Source: UBA11524 sp964464815
GTDB lineage: Bacteria > Bacillota > Clostridia > Christensenellales > Aristaeellaceae
Assembly: GCA_964464815.1 (NCBI GenBank)
Contig: CAYXHF010000021.1
Location: 1-41,883 of the forward strand
DNA: 41,883 bases
Direction of reading: 5' to 3'
The translations under genes were made by a program, and so were the position numbers. Below the pieces are notes generated by a model, which was not told the DNA's origin, did not search any database, and saw only the letters and a program-made list of their open reading frames with translations. Position 1 is the first letter of the stretch, and the number at the start of each line of letters is the position of its first letter. This document shows positions 25,320 through 33,206 of the stretch, piece by piece.

Positions 25320-25439
25320 CTTTCACAGGCCGACTTGAAGGCCACCATCGCCTTTGCCAACCGCGCCGCCAGCATCACAACCAGCCGCCGCGGCGCGATT
25401 CCGGCCATGCCGACGCTGGCAGAGGTTGCACAGGCATAG
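25320..25439 (+). pseudogene. Remnant of a PfkB-family sugar kinase (C-terminus only)
   Basis: The last 39 codons before the stop at 25437-25439 read LSQADLKATIAFANRAAS...TTSRRGAIPAMPTLAEV, which is the C-terminal helix and tail of fructokinase-type PfkB kinases. No kinase sequence is found upstream: the catalytic GAGD motif and the sugar site are absent, and the frame runs back into the his promoter region. It is best read as a leftover of a deleted gene between the his operon and the M16-like gene. Confidence 0.65.
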
Positions 25440-25483
25440 GCTAAACAATTTCCGGCAGTCACGCGCCTTTCTTGCCGTTCCCC

Positions 25484-25512
25484 TTGCAAAGCGTGGCAAG
25501 ATACGGTATAAT
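25484..25512 (+). promoter_or_regulatory. SigA promoter of the M16-like/FHA/SEDS/PBP operon
   Basis: TTGCAA (25484-25489), a 17-nt spacer and TATAAT (25507-25512), 39 nt before the M16-like start. No other promoter is seen up to the PBP gene. Confidence 0.8.
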
Positions 25513-25550
25513 AAATGAAATGATTTTTCGCAAAAGGAGCTGACAGAGCC

Positions 25551-26834
25551 ATGTCTGCGATTCGTGAACACATTCTGCCCAACGGCATGACGCTTCTGTG
25601 CTGGCCGCAGCGTCATCTGCACGGCCTGGAATTCGGCCTGTACATCAAGGGTGGCCCACTGTATGAGACGGAGGAGACGCAGGGCATCAGCAATCTGATT
25701 GAGCATCTGTGCTTCCGCGCCCTTGGCGGGCTGAACCGGGAAGGCATCCTGCGGGAATTGAACCGGTTTGGCACAAACCTGGATGCCTCCACGTATGCAG
25801 AGGGACTTGTCTTCCGCCTGAAATGCCTGCCGCGCTTTTTCGATGCGGCGCTGGATTTCTTCCTGCGCTTTTTTGCGCAGGTGCCGTGGACGCCGGAGCA
25901 GATTGCGGCGGAAAAGCAGGTCGTGCTGCGCCAGCTGGAGCTTGATGGCGGCGAAGACCTGTTCGACCGTGCCTTCCGCGACTTCCGCATGACGGAAAAC
26001 GGCGCATTCCCGCCCATTGGAACGGAGGAATCGCTGGCCGCCTTCACGCCGGAGGAAATTCGCAAGTGGCAGGAGCTGCTCTTTCAGCCGCAGAATGCTT
26101 GTCTGGTCATGACCGGCAACTTCTCCGACGGCATGGAGCGTGCGGCGCTGGAAGGCCTGGGCGAATTGAAGAACACAACAACGCATGCGCCGTTCACGCA
26201 GTCGCTGCCGATTGGCTTTTGCATGCGCGATGCCCAGAGTGACTTGCTGGAAGCAGATGATGGTGAATTTGCCAGCGTGCAGATTTCCTTCGATATTGAC
26301 AGCGAGCAGGTCTATCCCGTGGCGGCTGAGGTGCTGAGCACCATCACCGGCGGCAATGATGACAGCATGCTGTTCCAGGCCCTGCGTGAGGAGCAGGCGC
26401 TGGTGGCCGAGATTGAATCGCAGATTGTGCGCATGGGGCAATTCAGCCGCCTGGTGATTCGCTATGACGTGCGGCAGGAATGGCTGCACGACACGCTGCT
26501 GAAGGTGTTTGCATACCTGCGCCGCCTGTCGATGTATGTGCGTCCGGCGCGCCTGAACCAGCTGCGCACGCAGTTCACGACGAATAACGCCATGCTCTGT
26601 GACGATACGGCTGTCCTGAATGACCGCCTTGGCTGGGCATGGATGAGTGGCGACACGGCGCAGGCCGATCTGGATGCCGCCGCCGCGCAGTACAGCGAGC
26701 TGACGGCCGAGGAGCTGCTGGATGCCGCACAGACCGTCTTCCGTCCGGAAAATCTCTCCATGGCCATCCAGTATGACCCGGAGGTCGTGGACAATCTGCC
26801 GGCGCTTTTGCAGCAAGTGCGTGATATGCTCTAA
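25551..26834 (+). CDS. M16 peptidase-fold protein with degenerate zinc site
   Basis: The 427-residue product has the two-domain M16B (processing-peptidase) layout: an N-terminal half with GISNLIEHLCF and EKQVVLRQLELDGG, and a C-terminal half (about 215-427) with the usual ALREEQ.LV segment. The inverted zinc motif HxxEH reads Asn48-Leu-Ile-Glu51-His52, and the third ligand, normally Glu seven residues after the Glu of E(K/R)xVV, is Gln128. So two of three zinc ligands are missing, while the catalytic Glu51 remains. It is probably not an active protease and may be a scaffold, as in mitochondrial core proteins. An AAAAGGAG site precedes the ATG. It leads an operon with FHA, SEDS and PBP genes, 18 bp apart. 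Confidence 0.85.
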   Translation: MSAIREHILPNGMTLLCWPQRHLHGLEFGLYIKGGPLYETEETQGISNLIEHLCFRALGGLNREGILRELNRFGTNLDASTYAEGLVFRLKCLPRFFDAALDFFLRFFAQVPWTPEQIAAEKQVVLRQLELDGGEDLFDRAFRDFRMTENGAFPPIGTEESLAAFTPEEIRKWQELLFQPQNACLVMTGNFSDGMERAALEGLGELKNTTTHAPFTQSLPIGFCMRDAQSDLLEADDGEFASVQISFDIDSEQVYPVAAEVLSTITGGNDDSMLFQALREEQALVAEIESQIVRMGQFSRLVIRYDVRQEWLHDTLLKVFAYLRRLSMYVRPARLNQLRTQFTTNNAMLCDDTAVLNDRLGWAWMSGDTAQADLDAAAAQYSELTAEELLDAAQTVFRPENLSMAIQYDPEVVDNLPALLQQVRDML

Positions 26835-26852
26835 CCAACCAAGGAGAAGCAC

Positions 26853-27404
26853 ATGCCCGAGGCTATCTATGAAATTCTGTCGCTGGCCATGCGCTATTGG
26901 TTCGTCCTGTTGGGCGTGCTGATTGTGCTGCGCTCGTTCTTGTGGCTGTGGAAGGATCACCGTGCCACCGCGGCCAGACGCCGCGCCCTGCCGGATGCGG
27001 GCAGCATTGGGGAGTTCGTGGTGGAAAGCGATACTCCCCAGCTGCCGCAGAATACCCTGCTGCCTGTTCCCGCCGAAGGGACGCTGGGCAGCATCCGCAG
27101 CTGCGACATTGTTGTGCCCGCACCGGATGTCCTGCCGCGCCATTTGGATGTGACCTTCCGCAATGGTGTGGGACTGATTGTCACCCCTGGCTACGGCTGC
27201 ACCTGCTATGTGGACGGCTACGAAATTGCCACACCACGCGATGGCGCGGAGCATCCCTTGCAGCATAACAGCACCCTCATTGTGGGCCAGGCACAGCTGC
27301 GCCTGCGTGTATTCGCAGGGCTGGATGTGGATGACGTGCGCGCCTATGCAACCCCGATGCCCGATTACCCCGATGCACCGCCGAATGATTCCTACATGAG
27401 GTGA
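26853..27404 (+). CDS. Membrane-anchored FHA domain protein
   Basis: A 183-residue protein with one N-terminal membrane helix (about 12-33) and a cytoplasmic FHA-type beta-sandwich (about 70-155). FHA domains bind phosphothreonine, and FHA-SEDS-PBP gene sets are known in Gram-positive bacteria where kinases such as PknB/PrkC control wall growth. Here the conserved residues are altered: the GR motif reads GS (79-80), the SRxH motif reads LPRH (94-97) and NG reads DG (121-122). Binding of phosphopeptide is therefore doubtful. AAGGAG lies upstream; the stop overlaps the next start by 1 nt. Confidence 0.8.
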   Translation: MPEAIYEILSLAMRYWFVLLGVLIVLRSFLWLWKDHRATAARRRALPDAGSIGEFVVESDTPQLPQNTLLPVPAEGTLGSIRSCDIVVPAPDVLPRHLDVTFRNGVGLIVTPGYGCTCYVDGYEIATPRDGAEHPLQHNSTLIVGQAQLRLRVFAGLDVDDVRAYATPMPDYPDAPPNDSYMR

Positions 27405-28660
27405 TGACTGTGGCGCATTTCTTTTCGCGCAGGCAAGAAAAAGGAAAGGACCCTGGACACATGCTGTCCAAGGCCGTTTCCCTCTTCTATGTCAGCGCAT
27501 TTTTGCTTTTATTCCTGCGTGACTTTGCGTGGCAGGCGCTAGTGCTGGCCGTGGCCATTCCACTGGCGGGTGGCTTCACAACGGGCTTCCTGCCGCGCCT
27601 GTTCCCGGTGGATAAGCTGCTGCTGTCGCTGACGAACTTCCTGTGTGCGCTGGGCCTGCTGGTGCTTTATGACACCAATCCCGCATATGCGTATCATCAG
27701 GCGGTCTACTACTTCGTGGGCCTTGCCGCGATGGTGGTGTGCATCTACCTGATTCGCATTGGACGCACCTTCCGCATGCTCGTCTGGCCGATGATGCTTT
27801 TTTCCATCGTCCTGCTGATTCTTCCCCTGCTCATTGGTCAGGAGACGTATGGCGCGAAGAACTGGTTCTACGTCAGCGGCATTTCCGTTCAGCCCAGCGA
27901 AATTGTCAAGCTCTGCCTGATTCTGGTCGTCAGCCGCTTCATGGCCGACCGCAAGCTGGTGCTGTGGCTGGTGTTCTCCGTGGCATGCCTGGGCATTTTG
28001 ATGCTGCAAGCAGACTTGGGAACGGCGCTGCTTTACTACGGCGTGACGCTGATGCTTTACTTTGCCTCCTCGGGCAATCTGGTGCTGATGCTCTGCGGCG
28101 TGGGCGGTGGCGCTGGCGCAGCGCTATTGGGTTACAAGATGTTCGCGCACGTCAAGCGGCGCGTGGCGATTTGGCTCAACCCGTGGAGCGATTACGAGAA
28201 CGCCGGCTACCAGCTGATACAAAGCCTGATGGCCATTGCCAGTGGCGGCGTCTGGGGCGTTGGGCTAGGGCTTGGCAGCCCGAAAACCATTCCCGTGTAT
28301 CATACGGACTTCATCTTCTCCGTCATCTGCGAGCAGTTCGGCATGCTCTTTGGCTTCTGCGTGCTGCTGATGTACGTGGCCATCATCTGGCGCGGCACGT
28401 CCATTGCGATTGCGGCCCGCACGCGCTTCCATGGCTTGCTGGCGATGGGCTGTACGGCAATGATTGGCTTGCAGACGTTCATCATCATCGGTGGCGTCAC
28501 GAAGCTGATTCCGCTGACCGGCGTGACGATGCCCTTTGTCAGCTACGGCGGCACGTCGCTGGTGGCGTGTCTGTGCCTGATTGGCCTGATGCAGGGCGTT
28601 GCCAGCGTCAACGAGGACGATTTGGCACGAGATGCCGATTTGGCGAAGTATGTGGCGTAA
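27404..28660 (+). CDS. SEDS family peptidoglycan glycosyltransferase (FtsW/RodA/SpoVE)
   Basis: SEDS proteins polymerise lipid II into glycan strands and work with a class B PBP. The 418-residue protein has about ten membrane helices and the family signature YQLIQSLMAIASGG.WGVGLGLG followed by HTDFIFSVICEQFG, with the conserved Asp, and SYGGTSL near the C-terminus. The start is uncertain: GTG 27401, ATG 27404 (overlaps the FHA stop) or GTG 27410, which has the best spacing from GAGGTG. The next gene, a class B PBP, follows by 22 bp and is its natural partner. Whether it serves division or elongation is not clear from the sequence. Confidence 0.93.
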   Translation: MTVAHFFSRRQEKGKDPGHMLSKAVSLFYVSAFLLLFLRDFAWQALVLAVAIPLAGGFTTGFLPRLFPVDKLLLSLTNFLCALGLLVLYDTNPAYAYHQAVYYFVGLAAMVVCIYLIRIGRTFRMLVWPMMLFSIVLLILPLLIGQETYGAKNWFYVSGISVQPSEIVKLCLILVVSRFMADRKLVLWLVFSVACLGILMLQADLGTALLYYGVTLMLYFASSGNLVLMLCGVGGGAGAALLGYKMFAHVKRRVAIWLNPWSDYENAGYQLIQSLMAIASGGVWGVGLGLGSPKTIPVYHTDFIFSVICEQFGMLFGFCVLLMYVAIIWRGTSIAIAARTRFHGLLAMGCTAMIGLQTFIIIGGVTKLIPLTGVTMPFVSYGGTSLVACLCLIGLMQGVASVNEDDLARDADLAKYVA

Positions 28661-28682
28661 TCCTTTTTCCCGGAGGTGAACC

Positions 28683-30110
28683 ATGAAGCGACAGCGCTTC
28701 CGTTTCAAACTGATTGCTTTTTTGCTATTCGGTCTGTTTGCGCTGGTGGGCCTGTATGGTCTGCACAGCATTTCCGTCTATAGCAACCGCTGGTTCACGT
28801 ATGCCAAAAACCCGCGCGTCCGGGCGCAGAAGCAGAACGTGATTCCCGGCGATATTCTCGATCGCAACGGTGTGGTGCTTTCCACCAGCGCGGTGGATGC
28901 TGCGGGCAACGTCACGCGCATCTACCAGCGTGACGAAACCGCACGGCGCGCCGTGGTGCATCTGCTGGGTGACAGCGAAGGCCAGGTCGCCAACGGCGTG
29001 GAGACCTTCCAGACGGCGTACCTATACGGCTTTCAGACCGGCATCTGGGAGCGCATTCAGGCGCTTGTGACCGGCGAGAAGCGCCACGGTGACAACGTAA
29101 CACTGACCGTGGACAGCACGCTTTGCACGAAGATTCTGCAATCCTTCCAAAAACGTGCCAAATCGCACGCCGGTGCGGCTGTGGTGATGAACTACCAGAC
29201 CGGCGAGGTGCTGGCGATGGTCAGTCTGCCGACGTTTGACCCGCTGAATACGTCAGCCGTTTCCGCCGCCTCCAATGCGTTTTGGAATCGCGTGCTGCAA
29301 AACCAATATACGCCCGGTTCGACCTTCAAGGTGATTACCACCGCCGCACAGCTGCGCAATAGCCCTACCGCCCAGACCGCGCTATTCCAATGTACCGGCG
29401 CACTGAGTGTCAACGGACAGGTAATTCACGATTACGGCTCGGCCAGTCATGGCGCGATTGACCTGCGCACGGCGTTCATGCGCTCCTGCAACAACGCCTT
29501 TGCCCAGTATGCGCTGACGATGGGCGATAAGCCCCTGCGCGAAACGGCGGAGCGCTTTGGCTTCAACGACAATTTCCTTTTCCGCGACCTGGTTGTGGAA
29601 AACAGCATCTACCCAACGACCGACCGTGACGCCTTCAACATCGCCATGAGCGGCTTTGGTCAATCCGCTATCACGGCCACGCCGATGCATCTATGCATGG
29701 TTGCCGCCGCCGTAGCCAACGGTGGTGTGATGATGGAGCCTGTCCTGATTCAGCAGGTGAAAAGCCCCTCTGGTGCGCTGCGCTACACGCTATCCAGCCG
29801 CACCTACCGCACCGCCATGACAGCAGAGGAGGCCAGCGTCCTTTCCAGCTACATGCGTGCCGTTGTCACCAGCGGCACAGGCACACGCGCCGCCGTCAAT
29901 GGACTTGACATCTGCGGCAAGACCGGCAGCGCGGAAACCTCCCTGAACGGACGCGCCATCACCAACGGCCTGTTCATCGGCTATGCACAGGATGCACCCT
30001 ACGCCGTCTGTGTTGTGGTGGAAGACATCGCCGACGGTCAGGGTGGCGGCAGCACCGCAGCACCTATCGCACAGGACATCTTCGCCTACCTTCGCGACGT
30101 GATGCCCTGA
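28683..30110 (+). CDS. Class B penicillin-binding protein (transpeptidase)
   Basis: The 475-residue protein has a short cytoplasmic tail, one membrane helix (about 9-30), a short dimerisation-type region and a transpeptidase domain (about 160-475). Active-site motifs are Ser213-T-F-Lys216 (PGSTFKV), Ser268-Cys-Asn270 and Lys413-Thr-Gly415 (CGKTGSAET). It is shorter than E. coli PBP2/3 and resembles PbpA of actinobacteria, which also sits next to a SEDS gene and FHA genes. GGAGGTGA lies 4 nt before the ATG. It is the last gene of the operon; no clear terminator is seen before ilvE. Confidence 0.93.
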   Translation: MKRQRFRFKLIAFLLFGLFALVGLYGLHSISVYSNRWFTYAKNPRVRAQKQNVIPGDILDRNGVVLSTSAVDAAGNVTRIYQRDETARRAVVHLLGDSEGQVANGVETFQTAYLYGFQTGIWERIQALVTGEKRHGDNVTLTVDSTLCTKILQSFQKRAKSHAGAAVVMNYQTGEVLAMVSLPTFDPLNTSAVSAASNAFWNRVLQNQYTPGSTFKVITTAAQLRNSPTAQTALFQCTGALSVNGQVIHDYGSASHGAIDLRTAFMRSCNNAFAQYALTMGDKPLRETAERFGFNDNFLFRDLVVENSIYPTTDRDAFNIAMSGFGQSAITATPMHLCMVAAAVANGGVMMEPVLIQQVKSPSGALRYTLSSRTYRTAMTAEEASVLSSYMRAVVTSGTGTRAAVNGLDICGKTGSAETSLNGRAITNGLFIGYAQDAPYAVCVVVEDIADGQGGGSTAAPIAQDIFAYLRDVMP

Positions 30111-30146
30111 CCCGGCGAGAAAAACAGCACCAGTACACTGGAAGCC

Positions 30147-30175
30147 TTGCATTCCGACACGATTCGTCCTATAAT
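30147..30175 (+). promoter_or_regulatory. SigA promoter of ilvE
   Basis: TTGCAT (30147-30152), a 17-nt spacer and TATAAT (30170-30175), 38 nt before the start codon. No T-box or leader peptide is visible in this short leader. Confidence 0.8.
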
Positions 30176-30212
30176 ATTCATATCGCATTTCAACGAAAAG
30201 GAGAGGCGTGCT

Positions 30213-31238
30213 ATGGAAAGTAAGAATATCGACTGGAGCAATCTGGGCTTCAGCTATATGCAAACCGATTATCGTTACGTATGCCGCTATCGCGACGGCA
30301 AGTGGGATGAAGGCGGTCTGGAGACGGATGCCAACATCACCCTGAACGAATGCGCATGCGTATTCCAGTATTGCCAGGCGTGCTTTGAGGGGCTGAAAGC
30401 CTACTATACCAAGGACGGCCACATTGTCTGCTTCCGTCCCGACCTGAACGGTCAGCGCATGGAGGACACGGCGCGTCGTCTGGAAATGCCGCCCTTCCCT
30501 GCGGACAAGTTTGTCGAGGCCGTCAAGCAGGTCGTTGCCGCCAATGCGGCCTACGTACCGCCCTACGGCACGGGTGCAAGCCTCTACCTCCGTCCGTTCA
30601 TGATTGGCACGAACAGTGTCATCGGCGTCAAGCCCGCGACGGAATACGAGTTCCGCATCTTCTGCACACCGGTTGGCCCGTACTTCAAGGGTGGCGTGAA
30701 GCCCATTGCCATCAAGGTCAGCGACTACGATCGTGCTGCGCCGCACGGCACGGGCAACATCAAGGCCGGCCTCAACTACGCCATGAGTCTGCATCCCATC
30801 ATGGAGGCCCACCGCGAAGGCTTTGCCGAGAACATGTATCTGGATGCCGCGACGCGCACGAAGGTTGAGGAAACCGGTGGCGCGAACTTCATCTTTGTCA
30901 CGAAGGACGGCAAGCTTGTCACGCCGAAGAGCGATTCGATTCTGCCCTCCATCACGCGTCGCAGTCTGATGGTTGTTGCCGAGAAGTATCTTGGCATGGA
31001 GGTTGAACATCGAGAGGTACCCTTCAGCGAGGTCAAGGATTTTGCAGAATGCGGTCTTTGCGGCACTGCGGCGGTGATTAGTCCTGTTGGGCTGATCAAC
31101 GACCACGGGGAGGAGATCCATTTCCCGTCGGGCATGGAGGAAATGGGGCCGACGCTGACGAAGCTGTATCAGACATTGCGTGGGATTCAGCAATGTGAAA
31201 TTGAAGCTCCCGAGGGATGGATTGTCAAAATTAAATAA
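30213..31238 (+). CDS. ilvE: Branched-chain amino acid aminotransferase
   Basis: IlvE transfers the amino group between glutamate and the keto acids of leucine, isoleucine and valine, using PLP. The 341-residue protein is of the fold-type IV, long form. The PLP lysine is Lys184 in GTGNIKAGLNYA; YGTGASLYLRPFMIGT and EETGGANFIFV (glutamate that binds PLP) are also present. AAAGGAGAGG precedes the ATG. Other ilv/leu genes are not nearby. Downstream lie about 170 bp without features and then the tandem repeat array. Confidence 0.95.
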   Translation: MESKNIDWSNLGFSYMQTDYRYVCRYRDGKWDEGGLETDANITLNECACVFQYCQACFEGLKAYYTKDGHIVCFRPDLNGQRMEDTARRLEMPPFPADKFVEAVKQVVAANAAYVPPYGTGASLYLRPFMIGTNSVIGVKPATEYEFRIFCTPVGPYFKGGVKPIAIKVSDYDRAAPHGTGNIKAGLNYAMSLHPIMEAHREGFAENMYLDAATRTKVEETGGANFIFVTKDGKLVTPKSDSILPSITRRSLMVVAEKYLGMEVEHREVPFSEVKDFAECGLCGTAAVISPVGLINDHGEEIHFPSGMEEMGPTLTKLYQTLRGIQQCEIEAPEGWIVKIK

Positions 31239-31666
31239 ATCCACTCGTTCAATCCACACGCGGAAAAAGCGCACTCAATCCTCTACACAGCATTGCAAAG
31301 TGCGCGCTCGCGGAGCCGTGGTGACTTACTTTCTTCCCGCAAGGCAAGAAACAAGCTTGTTTTCATAAGTCATGCCAGGCTTTCTCTGTTGCAGCTAGCG
31401 TTTGTTTGTTGCATCCAGAGGGCTTTCCGGTCGCCCTCTGGACTCCTTCGGCGTCGCCCTCTTTTGAGATGAATTGTTTTGTGGCAATCGTTTTGAAGGT
31501 GTCTTTTTTCATGGAACTAGTCTTTCGTTGCTGCATCCAGAGGGCTTTCCGGTCGCCCTCTGGACTCCTTCGGTGTCGCCCTCTTTTGAGACGAATTGTT
31601 TTGTAGCAATTGTTTTGAAGGTGTCTTTTTTCATGGAACTAGTCTTTCGTTGCTGCATCCAGAGGG

Positions 31667-31766
31667 NNNNNNNNNNNNNNNNNNNNNNNNNNNNNNNNNN
31701 NNNNNNNNNNNNNNNNNNNNNNNNNNNNNNNNNNNNNNNNNNNNNNNNNNNNNNNNNNNNNNNNNN
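31667..31766. other. Assembly gap of 100 N
   Basis: Exactly 100 N inside a repeat unit. The phase across the gap (100 rather than 122) shows that its size is nominal. Confidence 0.99.
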
Positions 31767-31808
31767 CTTTCCGGTCGCCCTCTGGACTCCTTCGGCGTCG
31801 CCTTCTTT

Positions 31809-31908
31809 NNNNNNNNNNNNNNNNNNNNNNNNNNNNNNNNNNNNNNNNNNNNNNNNNNNNNNNNNNNNNNNNNNNNNNNNNNNNNNNNNNNNNNNNNNNN
31901 NNNNNNNN
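31809..31908. other. Assembly gap of 100 N
   Basis: A second gap of exactly 100 N, leaving only 42 bp of repeat sequence between the two gaps. The array was probably collapsed during assembly. Confidence 0.99.
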
Positions 31909-32112
31909 TGCATCCAGAGGGCTTTCCGGTCGCCCTCTGGACTCCTTCGGCGTCGCCTTCTTTTGAGATGAATTGTTTTGTGGCAATCGTTTTGAAGGTG
32001 TTTTTTTCATGGAACTAGTCTTTCGTTGCTGCAAACAAGGGGCTTTCCGGTCGCCCATTGGAACCCTTCGGCGCGCGCTTTCTCTGGAGCTTGACTTTAA
32101 CTGTTGCAAGCT

Positions 32113-32169
32113 AAATATAAAACCCCCACTGCCATTACCAGCTGTAGCGCTGATAAAGACAGTGGGGGT
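32113..32169 (-). terminator. Terminator of the AraC-type gene at 32.2 kb
   Basis: ACCCCCACTG (32122-32131) and CAGTGGGGGT (32160-32169) form a 10-bp perfect stem with a ~28-nt loop; on the minus strand it is followed by TTTATATTT. It starts 7 bp beyond the gene's stop codon. Confidence 0.8.
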
Positions 32170-32176
32170 GATTTTG

Positions 32177-33082
32177 TTATTTCTTCTCGTTCTTGCGACC
32201 ACGGATGGTGGCGTCGGGCTTGGCGGCTTGCTTCATGAAAGCAGAGGGGCTGATGCCGACGATGTTCTTGAACTGCTTGGAGAAGTGATAGGGGTCTTGC
32301 ATGCCCACTTCGATACCGGCCTGACGGACGGTGTGACCTTCTTCACGCAGTAGCTCCTTGGCGCGCTCCATCTTGCAATGCAGGACGTAGGAGAGCGGCG
32401 GCATACCGACTTCGCTGACGAAACGCTTGCGGAACGTTTCCATCGGCATGCGGGAAATCGCGGCCATTTCAGCCAGTGAGAAATTGTCCTTGTACTGATT
32501 GGCGCGCAGGGTGTCCACCACCTTGGCGATTTCGTGGGAAAGCATCGCGTCCATGGCAACCGGCTGACCCCAATGGCTCGCCAGCATGCCGTACATCAGG
32601 TGCTGGAGCTGATAGGTCGCGTCGCTGGTGTCCGTGTGGCGCACAATCACCTGCACAATCTGCTTGGCCAGGTACATCTGGCTCGGCAGTGCGCCCTGCT
32701 TGAGCGGCATGTGCAGCAGCGCACCCATCTTGCGCACCACCATCGGGGCAAGCGGGCCTTCCAGCGCAATCCACACGCAGCGAACCGTCTCGTCAATCTG
32801 CAAGGCCGCATCGCGTCCGCCAGCGGGCAGGAAGCAGGTTTCTTCCTTCTTCAGCGTCAGCTCATGTCCCTGCCAGACGAGGGTTGCCTCGCCCGCCTCC
32901 ACGGCGAACCAGACCCACTGATCCTGCGTCTTAATCGGCCGACGTCCGGCCTCAAACATCGCCGTACCTGCCGCATGAATCCATGCGCCGCTGGAACGGG
33001 TTAGGCTGCCCGGCTTGTGGTATCCTTCCACTACCATTGTATCCGCCGCAGCTTCAACATCTGCGAACAGGTAAGACTCCAT
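32177..33082 (-). CDS. AraC-family transcriptional regulator
   Basis: The 301-residue protein has an N-terminal cupin-like sensor (about 20-110) and a C-terminal double helix-turn-helix (about 190-285; FSLAEMAAISRMPMETFRKRFVSEVGMPP and TVRQAGIEVGMQDPYHFSKQFKNIVGISPSAF). The last ~20 residues are basic. It has an AAGGAGG site, its own promoter (33128-33157) and terminator. It lies just downstream of the pectinesterase operon in the same direction, so control of pectin-related genes is plausible but unproven. Confidence 0.88.
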   Translation of the reverse strand: MESYLFADVEAAADTMVVEGYHKPGSLTRSSGAWIHAAGTAMFEAGRRPIKTQDQWVWFAVEAGEATLVWQGHELTLKKEETCFLPAGGRDAALQIDETVRCVWIALEGPLAPMVVRKMGALLHMPLKQGALPSQMYLAKQIVQVIVRHTDTSDATYQLQHLMYGMLASHWGQPVAMDAMLSHEIAKVVDTLRANQYKDNFSLAEMAAISRMPMETFRKRFVSEVGMPPLSYVLHCKMERAKELLREEGHTVRQAGIEVGMQDPYHFSKQFKNIVGISPSAFMKQAAKPDATIRGRKNEKK

Positions 33083-33103
33083 GTCGTCATCCTCCTTAAA
33101 CCA

Positions 33104-33121
33104 AATGACACAATTGTCATT
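33104..33121. promoter_or_regulatory. Palindrome at the start site of the AraC-type gene
   Basis: AATGACA CAAT TGTCATT is a perfect 7-bp inverted repeat with a 4-nt centre. It covers about +1 to +18 of the transcript predicted from the promoter at 33128-33157, a position expected for a repressor operator. Confidence 0.5.
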
Positions 33122-33127
33122 ATGGCT

Positions 33128-33157
33128 ATTATAATGCCCAAATCATCACTCTGTCAA
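33128..33157 (-). promoter_or_regulatory. SigA promoter of the AraC-type gene
   Basis: Minus strand TTGACA (33157-33152), an 18-nt spacer and TATAAT (33133-33128), both consensus. Confidence 0.82.
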
Positions 33158-33206
33158 GAGGATTTGCGTATATTTCGACATTTTTTTCATAGAAGCACCA
33201 TTATGC

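Larger units (their letters stand above)
31411..32066. repeat. Tandem 122-bp repeat array built around a palindrome
   Basis: Units start at 31411, 31533, 31655, 31910 and, degenerate, 32031, with a partial one at 31767-31808. Each has a 27-bp palindrome (CCAGAGGGC...GCCCTCTGG), then CTCCTTCGG.GTCGCC and an AT-rich ~80-bp spacer ending ...CATGGAACTAGTCTTTCG. The first two units differ at only four positions. Two 100-N gaps interrupt the array, so the true unit number is unknown. No gene is supported here; 122 is not a multiple of three. A further copy of the palindrome lies in the other orientation at 41839-41873. Confidence 0.9.

Noticed and set aside
25551..26834. Active M16 zinc protease
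   Set aside because: The HxxEH motif reads NLIEH and the distal Glu ligand is Gln, so a functional zinc site is unlikely.
31474..32018. Open frames running through the 122-bp repeat array
   Set aside because: They include the N gaps, shift frame from unit to unit (122 is not a multiple of three) and resemble no protein.
31411..32066. CRISPR array
   Set aside because: The whole 122-bp unit is repeated, including the spacer part, which is nearly identical between units. No cas genes are nearby.
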